From the NCBI GenBank assembly GCA_002733915.1, contig NVXN01000001.1:102941-108452 (forward strand): a stretch of 5,512 nt of DNA, given 5' to 3'. The DNA comes from Aequorivita sp. (GTDB lineage: Bacteria > Bacteroidota > Bacteroidia > Flavobacteriales > Flavobacteriaceae). Below the pieces are notes generated by a model. It ran no database searches. It saw only the letters and a program-made list of their open reading frames with translations, and was not told the DNA's origin. Positions 1-5,512 of the stretch are shown here, piece by piece (the stretch's first letter is position 1; each line of letters begins with the position of its first letter). Both the position numbers and the translations under genes were made by a program.

Positions 1-618
1 ACCACTTCCTTTTATATGATTGTAGGGCTTATAAAACCCAACGGCGGAAATATTTTTTTAGAAGGCACCGAAATAACAAAGTACCCAATGTACAAACGCG
101 CACAGAACGGCATTGGTTATTTGGCACAGGAAGCTTCGGTTTTTAGGAAGTTGAGCGTGGAGGACAATATTTTGAGCGTTTTGCAGCTTACAAGGCTTTC
201 AAAGAAAGAACAGCGCGCAAAAATGGAATCGCTTATTGAAGAATTTGGTTTGGGCCATATCCGCAAAAACCGCGGGGATCTTTTGAGTGGTGGGGAGCGA
301 AGAAGAACAGAAATTGCACGTGCTTTGGCGACCGATCCACATTTCATTCTACTGGATGAACCTTTTGCTGGAGTTGACCCTGTTGCGGTGGAAGACATTC
401 AGCGTATCGTAGCCCAACTTAAAAACAAAAATATCGGGATTCTTATTACCGATCACAACGTACAGGAAACGCTGGCAATTACGGATAGGACTTATTTAAT
501 GTTTGAAGGAAGCATTCTAAAACACGGAGTGCCGGAGGAACTTGCCGCAGATGAAATGGTTAGAAAGGTATATCTAGGACAGAATTTTGAACTTCGGAAG
601 AAGAAGTTGGAGTTTTAA
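1..618 (+). CDS. lptB: LPS export ABC transporter ATP-binding protein LptB (5'-truncated by window edge)
   Basis: ATPase of the LptB2FGC transporter, which extracts lipopolysaccharide from the inner membrane and feeds it to the periplasmic Lpt bridge; it works on the cytoplasmic face. The frame is open from base 1, and its first residues (TTSFYMIVGLIKPNGG) are the end of a Walker A loop, so the true start is outside the window; the ATG at 16 is internal. About 205 residues are visible, against roughly 240 in the family. Visible ABC landmarks are the Q-loop Gln (127-129), the signature LSGGE (283-297), Walker B ILLDE ending at 360, the D-loop after it (AGVDP), and the switch His in ITDHN (454-456). 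The tail YLGQNFELR is typical of LptB and separates it from the general ABC ATPases. A repeat region starts about 10 bases after the stop, and the next gene is convergent. Assignment is firm; only the N-terminus is missing. Confidence 0.95.
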   Translation, partial: TTSFYMIVGLIKPNGGNIFLEGTEITKYPMYKRAQNGIGYLAQEASVFRKLSVEDNILSVLQLTRLSKKEQRAKMESLIEEFGLGHIRKNRGDLLSGGERRRTEIARALATDPHFILLDEPFAGVDPVAVEDIQRIVAQLKNKNIGILITDHNVQETLAITDRTYLMFEGSILKHGVPEELAADEMVRKVYLGQNFELRKKKLEF

Positions 619-628
619 ACAGTTTTTT

Positions 629-790
629 TTTACCACAGAGGACACAATGTTTGCACAATGTGCACAGAGGTTTTTTATGTGCTGCCATAATCCAAAAATT
701 TTCTTTGTGTTCTTTGTGACTTCTTAGTGTTCTTTGTGTTTATGCCTTTTTAACCACGAAGGACACAATGGCTTTCACAAAGCTCACGGA
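629..790. repeat. Left flanking repeat block of the GxxExxY gene
   Basis: The whole gap between lptB and the GxxExxY gene is imperfect repeat. A forward arm (about 629-670, ACCACAGAGGACACAATG followed by CACA-rich copies) is followed by a reverse arm (about 700-745, TTCTTTGTG repeated four times with small variations) and a second forward arm (about 751-790, AACCACGAAGGACACAATGG). Bases 702-780 match 1252-1328 on the other side of the gene as a direct repeat with two single-base indels and a few substitutions. The basic period is about 9-10 bases. No gene or convincing terminator was found in it. Confidence 0.85.
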
Positions 791-802
791 GGTTTTATAA
801 TT

Positions 803-1183
803 TTATAATTCCCCGTTAATAACTCTTCTAATTCCCTGCCTTAACAAACTTACATTAAAATTAATTAGAAGTCCCAGTTTAAAGCCTCCAAGACGCATAT
901 ATGTTAGGGTTTGTGCCAAATGAATATCATTTAATGCTTCAACAGATTTTATTTCAATAACAACTTTATTTTCGACCAATATATCTATTCGATATCCAAC
1001 CTCTAACTTCACCTCTTCAAATATGAGCGGCATCGGTTTTTGTTTCTCAACAGCTAAACCCTCTAATTTTAATTTAAAAAATAAACATTCCTGATATGCA
1101 GATTCCAATAATCCCGGACCTAGTGCCTTATGCACTTCTAGTGCACATTCAATAATCTTAGTAGCTATTTGGTTTTCATTCAT
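803..1183 (-). CDS. GxxExxY family protein, PD-(D/E)XK nuclease-like (PDDEXK_3)
   Basis: A 126-residue protein of the GxxExxY family, whose biochemical role is not established. The naming motif is at residues 24-30 (G24, E27, Y30, within LGPGLLESAY). The nuclease-like core follows: D67 in YRIDILV, then E77-x-K79 in VIEIKS, the D...ExK pattern of PD-(D/E)XK enzymes. The C-terminal block (HLAQTLTYMRLGGFKLGLLINFNV) is also typical of the family. I chose the ATG at 1183 because MNENQIATKIIECALEVHKALGPG matches how family members usually begin and gives the usual length. In-frame ATGs at 1204 and 1237 would add 7 or 18 residues, most of them encoded by the flanking repeat. The gene lies 161 bases downstream of pssA on the same strand and could be read from it. 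It sits between direct repeats, which suggests acquisition as a cassette. Family assignment is firm; nuclease activity is inferred from the motif. Confidence 0.88.
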   Translation of the reverse strand: MNENQIATKIIECALEVHKALGPGLLESAYQECLFFKLKLEGLAVEKQKPMPLIFEEVKLEVGYRIDILVENKVVIEIKSVEALNDIHLAQTLTYMRLGGFKLGLLINFNVSLLRQGIRRVINGEL

Positions 1184-1203
1184 TGTATTCGTATTTATAT
1201 ACA

Positions 1204-1384
1204 TTTTTTTAACCACAGAGAACACAATGGTTTTCAAAATTCACAGAGCTCTCTTTGTGTTCTTTGTGCCTTCTTGGTATTCTTTGTGTTTATGCTTTTT
1301 AACCACAGAGAACACAATGGTTTCACAATGTTCACAATGTCTTTTTAGTGCTTTTTATGACTTCGTGGGGTTCTTCGTGTAAAC
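1204..1384. repeat. Right flanking repeat block of the GxxExxY gene, overlapping the end of pssA
   Basis: Counterpart of the left block. It holds a forward arm (about 1209-1250, AACCACAGAGAACACAATGG), a reverse arm (1251-1295, CTTTGTGTTCTTTGTG and variants), a second forward arm (1300-1340) and a second, more diverged reverse arm (about 1341-1384, CTTCGTGGGGTTCTTCGTGT). Bases 1252-1328 form a direct repeat with 702-780. The two forward arms here share the same 20-base core. The last arm contains the stop codon and final codons of pssA. Confidence 0.85.
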
Positions 1385-2112
1385 AAAGACAGCAAAATAT
1401 ATAGCAAAATTATAAATGGAATTGCCAAAAACTTCAGCAGTACTAAAAGCACTACACAAATTATTAAAAATATATAGCGCACTGCATTGCTTTTAAAATC
1501 CCAAGTTTTGTATTTGAGGGCGAAAAGTGGGATTTCGGCATTTAAAAGAATACAGCTCAGCAAGGTCATTCCTATTAAAAACCAACGGTTCAAAATAATG
1601 GTTTCTGCCAGTTCAGAATATTGAAACTGTAAGATTAGCGGTAGGCTTAATATCAATAAAGCATTTGCAGGTGTTGGCAAACCGATAAAGCCCGAAGTTT
1701 GGCGAGTATCTACGTTGAATTTTGCCAAGCGGTAGGCTGAGGCAATAACTATTAACAACCCAATAAGCGGCAGATAATTTTTAAAACTTACGTTCCATCC
1801 CTCCAATGAAAATGTTTCTGTGAGCGTCTGCATTTGGTGGAAATAAGACAAATTTAGCATTTGGTACATTACAACGCCCGGGGCAACGCCACTGGTAATC
1901 ACATCTGCCAAAGAATCAAGCTGAAGGCCAACCTCGCTTTGCGCTTTTAGCAATCGGGCTGCAAGCCCATCAAAAAAGTCGAAGAAAATTCCCAGGAAAA
2001 CAAAAAAGGAAGCCGTTATTAAATCGCCCGAAATTGCAAAAAGAATTGCAACACATCCACAGAGGATGTTTAGGGAGGTGATGATATTTGGAATTTGTTT
2101 TAATATTTTCAT
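1345..2112 (-). CDS. pssA: CDP-diacylglycerol--serine O-phosphatidyltransferase (phosphatidylserine synthase)
   Basis: Integral inner-membrane enzyme that joins CDP-diacylglycerol and L-serine to give phosphatidylserine and CMP, the first committed step to phosphatidylethanolamine. The full CDP-alcohol phosphatidyltransferase signature is present at residues 45-70: D45, D48-G49, A52-R53, G62, D66 and D70, with the expected spacing. The N-terminus (IPNIITSLNILCGCVAILFA) is typical of the bacterial PssA branch rather than PgsA, and several hydrophobic segments follow through to about residue 243. The ATG at 2112 begins the standard N-terminus. At 255 residues the length is close to normal, but the last 11 residues (TRRTPRSHKKH) are basic, do not look like a membrane protein end, and are encoded by the flanking repeat. 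A GC-rich palindromic element lies upstream at 2153-2214, in the region divergent with the PorV-like gene. Assignment is strong; serine as substrate rests on overall family resemblance. Confidence 0.9.
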   Translation of the reverse strand: MKILKQIPNIITSLNILCGCVAILFAISGDLITASFFVFLGIFFDFFDGLAARLLKAQSEVGLQLDSLADVITSGVAPGVVMYQMLNLSYFHQMQTLTETFSLEGWNVSFKNYLPLIGLLIVIASAYRLAKFNVDTRQTSGFIGLPTPANALLILSLPLILQFQYSELAETIILNRWFLIGMTLLSCILLNAEIPLFALKYKTWDFKSNAVRYIFLIICVVLLVLLKFLAIPFIILLYILLSLFTRRTPRSHKKH

Positions 2113-2152
2113 ATTCTTTATAAAGCAATTTGGATTCTATGATTTAGGCAAA

Positions 2153-2214
2153 ACATCTCCTTCCAGCCTCCTCCCGAAACGAATTCGGGACAGGCTCTTC
2201 GAAGGGGAGGAGCC
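2153..2214. repeat. GC-rich palindromic element, single copy, between divergent genes
   Basis: In an otherwise AT-rich intergenic region (2113-2363), this element has nested inverted repeats: outer arms CTCCTCCC (2168-2175) and GGGAGGAG (2205-2212), inner arms CCCGAA (2173-2178) and TTCGGG (2184-2189). Its start (ACATCTCCTTCCAGCCTCCTCCC-like) and end (CTTCGAAGGGGAGGAGCC) align with the unit heads of the tandem array at 4842-5415, with about 22 extra bases between the halves. It is therefore a diverged relative of that family. In pssA orientation it would lie in or before the leader. The rest of the region is AT-rich, and no clear promoter match was found. Confidence 0.7.
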
Positions 2215-2363
2215 TAATAGGGGTTGATTTTTTAATATCTATTAAGATTATGTGTAAAAATAACAAAGTATTTCCGTCCAATGGCATTCAAACACAATAT
2301 GTGCATAAATTTAAAGTTTAGTATTCTGTAAAATAGTGCCATATTTGTCCTAAAATTTTAAGC

Positions 2364-3431
2364 TTGAAAGAGAAATTATTCCTCCTTATAGTACTTATTT
2401 CAGCTACGCTGGGTGCGCAGACCGTACGCAAATATTCCAATGAATTTATGAATATCGGTGTTGATGCCGCAGCATTCGGGATGAGTAATGCTGTAGTAGC
2501 TTCCTCTGGCGATGTAAACTCTGGGTACTGGAATCCCGCAGGTTTGGTAAATCTTGAGGATAAGCAGATTTCATTGATGCACGCTTCCTATTTTGCAAAT
2601 ATTGCCAATTACGATTATGCTGCCTTTGCAATGCCTTTGGACGACAGAAGTGCCGTAGGGCTATCGGTTATCCGTTTCGGGGTGGATGATATTTTAAACA
2701 CCACCCAATTGATTGACAGCGAGGGCAACATAGATTACAACCGCATCAGTCTCTTTTCTACGGCAGATTATGGGGTTACTTTTTCCTATGCAAGAAAACT
2801 TCCCTTAGACGGATTGAATTATGGAGTAAATGCCAAGGTGATCCGCCGTATTATTGGTGACTTTGCCTCTTCGTGGGGTTTTGGGCTAGATGCTGCGGTG
2901 CAATTCAGGACAGACAAATGGATGTTCGGAATTATGGCTCGTGACATTACTACCACATTCAATGCTTGGAGTATAGACGAAGAAAAATTTGCTGAAATAC
3001 AGGGAGCGGTGGAAGGGCAAAATCAAGATTTGCCCGAAACTACCGAAATAACTATCCCAAAACTTCAATTGGGGATGGCCCGTAAGTTTGTGTACCGCTA
3101 TGATTTTTCGTTATTGGCAGAAGTAGATCTCAATTTTCGTTTTGCTGAGACCAATGATGTGATTTCTACATCCTTTGCAAGCATAACCCCTTCCTTAGGA
3201 CTTGAATTCGCATATATCGATATGGTTTATGTGCGTGGTGGGGTTGGAAATTTTCAGAATATAAAACAGCTGGACGGGAGTGATTCCGTGGGTTTTCAAC
3301 CCAACATCGGTGTTGGATTTAGGTATAAGGGCATTCAAGTAGATTATGCCTTGACCGATATTGGCGACCAAAGTGCAGCTTTGTATTCCAATGTTTTTTC
3401 GTTGAAATTGGATTGGGAGATTTTTAGATGA
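2364..3431 (+). CDS. PorV/PorQ-family outer-membrane beta-barrel protein (possibly PorV2)
   Basis: A 355-residue exported protein of the PorV/PorQ group, FadL-like barrels of the Bacteroidetes outer membrane. PorV itself is the type IX secretion subunit that shuttles cargo to the sortase PorU. Residues 1-18 form a signal peptide, with cleavage expected at LGA|Q. The mature N-terminus (NIGVDAAAFGMSNAVVASSGDVNS) leads into YWNPAGL at 55-61, the conserved NPAG-type motif. Alternating strand patterns run to a C-terminus ending in WEIFR, as expected for an outer-membrane barrel. The start is a TTG: a stop codon lies 28-30 bases upstream in frame, no ATG lies between, and the next in-frame ATG falls after the signal peptide. 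The sequence resembles the flavobacterial paralogue called PorV2, but I cannot separate that from other members without alignment, so no symbol is given. The Lnb-type gene follows on the same strand, 231 bases away across a repeat element. Confidence 0.82.
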   Translation: MKEKLFLLIVLISATLGAQTVRKYSNEFMNIGVDAAAFGMSNAVVASSGDVNSGYWNPAGLVNLEDKQISLMHASYFANIANYDYAAFAMPLDDRSAVGLSVIRFGVDDILNTTQLIDSEGNIDYNRISLFSTADYGVTFSYARKLPLDGLNYGVNAKVIRRIIGDFASSWGFGLDAAVQFRTDKWMFGIMARDITTTFNAWSIDEEKFAEIQGAVEGQNQDLPETTEITIPKLQLGMARKFVYRYDFSLLAEVDLNFRFAETNDVISTSFASITPSLGLEFAYIDMVYVRGGVGNFQNIKQLDGSDSVGFQPNIGVGFRYKGIQVDYALTDIGDQSAALYSNVFSLKLDWEIFR

Positions 3432-3459
3432 TGGATTTATAACGGGCGCTAAGCGTGGG

Positions 3460-3599
3460 TTAACCACTAAGAGCACCACGGAGACACAAAGGTCACAAAG
3501 CATTCTTTTAGTATCATTCCAATAGGTATCAGAAAACAAGAGAAGCATAACAAAACCCTTTGTGAACTTTATGAAAACATTGTGTCCTTTGTGGTTTAA
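3460..3599. repeat. Gene-less element with inverted ACCAC...CACAAAG arms
   Basis: The left arm (3460-3500) begins TTAACCAC and ends TCACAAAG. The right arm (3558-3599), read as reverse complement, begins TTAAACCACAAAGGACACAA and ends TTCACAAAG. The arms match at both ends and imperfectly in the middle, and both belong to the repeat family flanking the GxxExxY gene. The 57 bases between them are AT-rich and contain no gene. The element occupies most of the gap between the PorV-like stop and the Lnb-type start. It could be a non-autonomous or gene-less member of the family, and transcribed it could form a long imperfect hairpin. Confidence 0.75.
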
Positions 3600-3662
3600 A
3601 AGTAACCTTATTCTTAAACGACGACTTATAGGGGATAACTGATAACTGACAACCAAAAAAAC

Positions 3663-4841
3663 GTGGCAAAAAATTATATTTTTCTTCTTTTACTCTGTTT
3701 AACTGTTTCCGCGAAGGCACAGTTTGTTCCACTTTCTGAAGCCTCAGAAATAAGTATTTTGACAATTGGCCCAGGTGCTGAGCTTTACGACAAGTTTGGC
3801 CATAGCGCTTTTAGAATAAACGATCCCGCCACAGGGCAGGATGTGGTTTTTAATTATGGGGTTTACGACTTTGACACACCCAATTTTTATACAAAATTTG
3901 CGCAAGGCAAACTGCTCTATCAATTAGGGGTAAGTTATTACGATTCTTTTTACAATAGTTATGTAGCCCAAAACCGTTGGATAAAAGAACAAACCTTAAA
4001 CCTTACACAATCGGAAAAACAGGCGGTTTCAGATTTTCTTTGGAACAATGCTAGGCCCGAGAACAAAAAATACAAATACGATTTCTTTTTTGACAACTGC
4101 GCAACCAAAATTCGTGATGTAATTCAAGAAGTATTGGGCAATAAGCTGGAGTTTAAAGAGGATTATATAACGGAAGCTTATACATTTAGGGAGCTTATTC
4201 AGCAGAACCTTAAAGCCAATAGCTGGGGAAGTTTGGGAATAGATGTTGCTCTGGGCGCGGTTATCGACAGAAAAGCAAAGCCCATTGAATATCAGTTTTT
4301 GCCAGATTATGTCTTTAAGGGTGCGGCCAATGCCGTGATACACAGAAATGGGAAAACCGAGCCATTGGTGAAAAACACAAAAGTCCTTTTTGAAAATAAA
4401 CCGCAGCCTCCTAGAAGCAATTTCCTTTTAAGTCCGATTTTTATATTGGGATTGTTGGGGTTATTAATCATATTTATAACCTATCGCAATTATAAAAATA
4501 ATAGTCGAAGCCGCTATATGGATGCCCTTATTTTCTTTTTTACGGGGCTTATTGGTATTTTCCTTTTGTTGCTTTGGTTTGCGACAGACCATACTGCAAC
4601 TGCAAACAACTACAATCTGTTATGGGCTTTTCCTATTTCGATTTTGGTGTGTTGGGTAATTGGTAAAAAGAAGCCTTCGCAAAAAATTAAACGATATACC
4701 CTTTTATTATTACTTCTTTTAATTCTTTTGACAATCCACTGGGTTACCGGCGTACAGGTATTTGCCATTGGATTATTGCCGTTATTGATTGCCTTGGCAA
4801 TACGGTATGTTTATTTGATTTACTTTATTGGGAAGGAATGA
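3663..4841 (+). CDS. lnb: DUF4105 / Lnb-family membrane protein, probable lipoprotein N-acyltransferase
   Basis: A 392-residue protein of the DUF4105 (Lnb N-terminal periplasmic domain) family. As I recall, a Bacteroides member was reported as the lipoprotein N-acyltransferase that stands in for Lnt in this phylum; the role here is transferred from that. A signal sequence (1-19, AKA|Q) leads into a periplasmic domain of about 230 residues, with conserved GHSAFRI (H47) and DFFFDNCATK (C146). A Cys/His pair of this kind is the likely catalytic centre, by inference. Five hydrophobic segments follow, at about 254-273, 286-307, 316-334, 345-362 and 365-389; the TDHTATANNYNLLWAFP block (308-324) is also typical. 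The start is GTG at 3663: an in-frame stop lies 25-27 bases upstream, no ATG lies between, and the signal peptide begins at the GTG. The tandem repeat array begins at the base after its stop codon. The family call is strong; the function and symbol are moderate. Confidence 0.8.
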   Translation: MAKNYIFLLLLCLTVSAKAQFVPLSEASEISILTIGPGAELYDKFGHSAFRINDPATGQDVVFNYGVYDFDTPNFYTKFAQGKLLYQLGVSYYDSFYNSYVAQNRWIKEQTLNLTQSEKQAVSDFLWNNARPENKKYKYDFFFDNCATKIRDVIQEVLGNKLEFKEDYITEAYTFRELIQQNLKANSWGSLGIDVALGAVIDRKAKPIEYQFLPDYVFKGAANAVIHRNGKTEPLVKNTKVLFENKPQPPRSNFLLSPIFILGLLGLLIIFITYRNYKNNSRSRYMDALIFFFTGLIGIFLLLLWFATDHTATANNYNLLWAFPISILVCWVIGKKKPSQKIKRYTLLLLLLLILLTIHWVTGVQVFAIGLLPLLIALAIRYVYLIYFIGKE

Positions 4842-5415
4842 CATCCCTCCCCAGCCCTCCCTTCGAAGGGAGGGAGCTTGATTGCGTATGCCGGAAATCT
4901 TTTTTTAAGAATCAAAACAGAGGTTAGTAGGGAAAAAATATCAAATGAGGCTCAACACAACACCTTCAAAGGGAGGGGTGGTTTTGATTGGAGTTTATAG
5001 CTGTCCGGTTGAAGAAAAGAACATCCCTCCCCAGCCCTCCCTTCGAAGGGAGGGAGCTTGATTGCGTTTGCAAAAAACCTTTTTTTAAAAAATCAAAACA
5101 GAGGTTAGTAGGGAAAAAATATCAAATGAGGCTCAACACAACGCCTTCAAAGGGAGGGGTGGTTTTGATTGGAGTTTATAGTTGTCCGGTTGAAGAACAT
5201 CCCTCCCCAGCCCTCCCTTCGAAGGGAGGGAGTTTGATTGCGTTTGCAAGAAACCTTTTTTTAAAGAATCGAAACAGAGGTTAGTAGGGAAAAAATATCA
5301 AATGAGGCTCAACATAACGCCTTCAAAGGGAGGGGTGGTTTTGATTGGAGTTTATAGCTGTCCGGTTGAAGAACATCCCTCCCCAGCCCTCCCTTCGAAG
5401 GGAGGGAGCTTGATT
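4842..5415. repeat. Tandem array of palindromic units: 3 full (180, 176, 176 bp) plus a 42 bp partial
   Basis: Units start at 4842, 5022, 5198 and 5374, each with CATCCCTCCCCAGCCCTCCC. The fourth stops matching after base 5415. Each unit carries the perfect 20-base palindrome CCCTCCCTTCGAAGGGAGGG (4855-4874, 5035-5054, 5211-5230, 5387-5406). About 90 bases later each full unit has an inverted near-copy, CCTTCAAAGGGAGGGG, so a whole unit can fold into a long-range stem as well as a local hairpin. Copies differ by scattered substitutions, mostly in the stretch after GATTGCGT. The 4-base length difference is an extra AAAG-like insertion at the end of unit 1. Open frames across the array (for instance 4988-5284) give repeated SPPFEGG-type peptides and change frame from unit 2 to unit 3, because 176 is not a multiple of three, so I do not call them genes. 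The layout resembles REP/BIME-type arrays. Confidence 0.92.
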
Positions 5416-5512
5416 TAGGTTTTAATGGAACTTTTCTATTAGGTGACGCTATTCGTCTTAAAAAAGAGGGACCCGTTTTGACGAAAAATTTAGAATGTTG
5501 GCTGAAAGAATA
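5412..5512 (+). CDS. Possible gene fragment, open to the right window edge
   Basis: After the array ends, one + strand frame (gat at 5412) is open to the window edge and reads protein-like: LDLGFNGTFLLGDAIRL, then KKEGPVLTKNLECWLKE. The frame extends back into the partial repeat unit to a stop at 5367-5369 and has no ATG. Either the gene uses a non-ATG start such as the TTG at 5478, or the repeat has replaced its 5' end, or the open frame is chance. One minus-strand frame is also open here but reads as low-quality sequence. I do not recognise the family. Confidence 0.35.

Noticed and set aside
117..398. Minus-strand open frame inside lptB
   Set aside because: Shadow of a well-conserved ABC ATPase gene. 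The translation has no recognisable protein features.
2340..2347. Bacteroidetes-type -7 box (CATATTTG, 7 of 8 to TAnnTTTG) before the PorV-like gene
   Set aside because: No good -33 TTG at the proper distance, and the implied leader is only about 10 bases. Such partial matches are expected by chance in AT-rich DNA.
3636..3655. Short direct repeat ATAACTGATAACTGACAAC before lnb
   Set aside because: Only about two copies of a 7-8 base motif. It may be a dispersed flavobacterial sequence or leader, but nothing here supports a specific role.
3195..3765. Minus-strand open frames across the end of the PorV-like gene, the inverted-arm element and the start of lnb
   Set aside because: They overlap two well-supported plus-strand genes and read through repeat DNA; the peptides show no family features.
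4029..4343. Minus-strand open frame inside the Lnb-type gene
   Set aside because: Antisense to the conserved DUF4105 domain including the DNCATK motif; no independent support.
4855..4874. Intrinsic terminator for the Lnb-type gene
   Set aside because: The hairpin is strong and close to the stop codon, but no T-run follows it. The nearest T-run is about 25 bases further on and is part of the repeat, so termination cannot be claimed.
4988..5284. 98-codon open frame within the tandem array
   Set aside because: It is translated repeat. The SPPFEGG/SPALPSKGG-type peptides are a common artefact of such elements, the repeat changes frame between units 2 and 3, and there is no start context or composition of a real gene.
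4842..5415. CRISPR array
   Set aside because: Units are 176-180 bp and nearly identical along their full length. There are no short repeats separated by unique spacers, and no cas genes.

Overview
The window looks like part of a Bacteroidetes chromosome, most likely Flavobacteriaceae. It is AT-rich, ribosome binding sites are not obvious, signal peptides end in A-Q, and it carries a PorV/PorQ-family outer-membrane protein and a DUF4105/Lnb protein, both typical of that phylum. Species identity cannot be read from the sequence.

Layout, left to right. The 3' part of lptB (+) enters from the left edge. Next comes a small gene (-) for a GxxExxY-family PD-(D/E)XK-like protein, embedded in imperfect repeats built from ACCACAGAG-GACACAATG-type motifs and their reverse complement. 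pssA (-) follows, and its last codons lie inside that repeat. A short divergent intergenic region holds one GC-rich palindromic element. On the + strand come a PorV/PorQ-family gene with a TTG start, a gene-free element with inverted arms of the same ACCAC...CACAA family, and an Lnb-type (DUF4105) gene with a GTG start. Directly after the Lnb stop codon are three tandem 176-180 bp units plus a 42 bp partial unit, each built around the perfect palindrome CCCTCCCTTCGAAGGGAGGG. The last ~95 bases hold an open frame that leaves the window and may be a gene fragment.

The four large genes share a cell-envelope theme: LPS export (LptB), phosphatidylserine/phosphatidylethanolamine synthesis (PssA), an outer-membrane barrel (PorV/PorQ family) and probable lipoprotein N-acylation (Lnb). 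The accessory content is two unrelated dispersed repeat families. The most interesting point is the association of a small nuclease-fold gene with one of them: the gene sits between ~78 bp direct repeats, a gene-less relative of the repeat occurs 2 kb away, and the repeat appears to have replaced the end of pssA. This resembles a small repeat-mobilising cassette, but that role is a hypothesis. No CRISPR array, tRNA, rRNA or recognisable transposase was seen.
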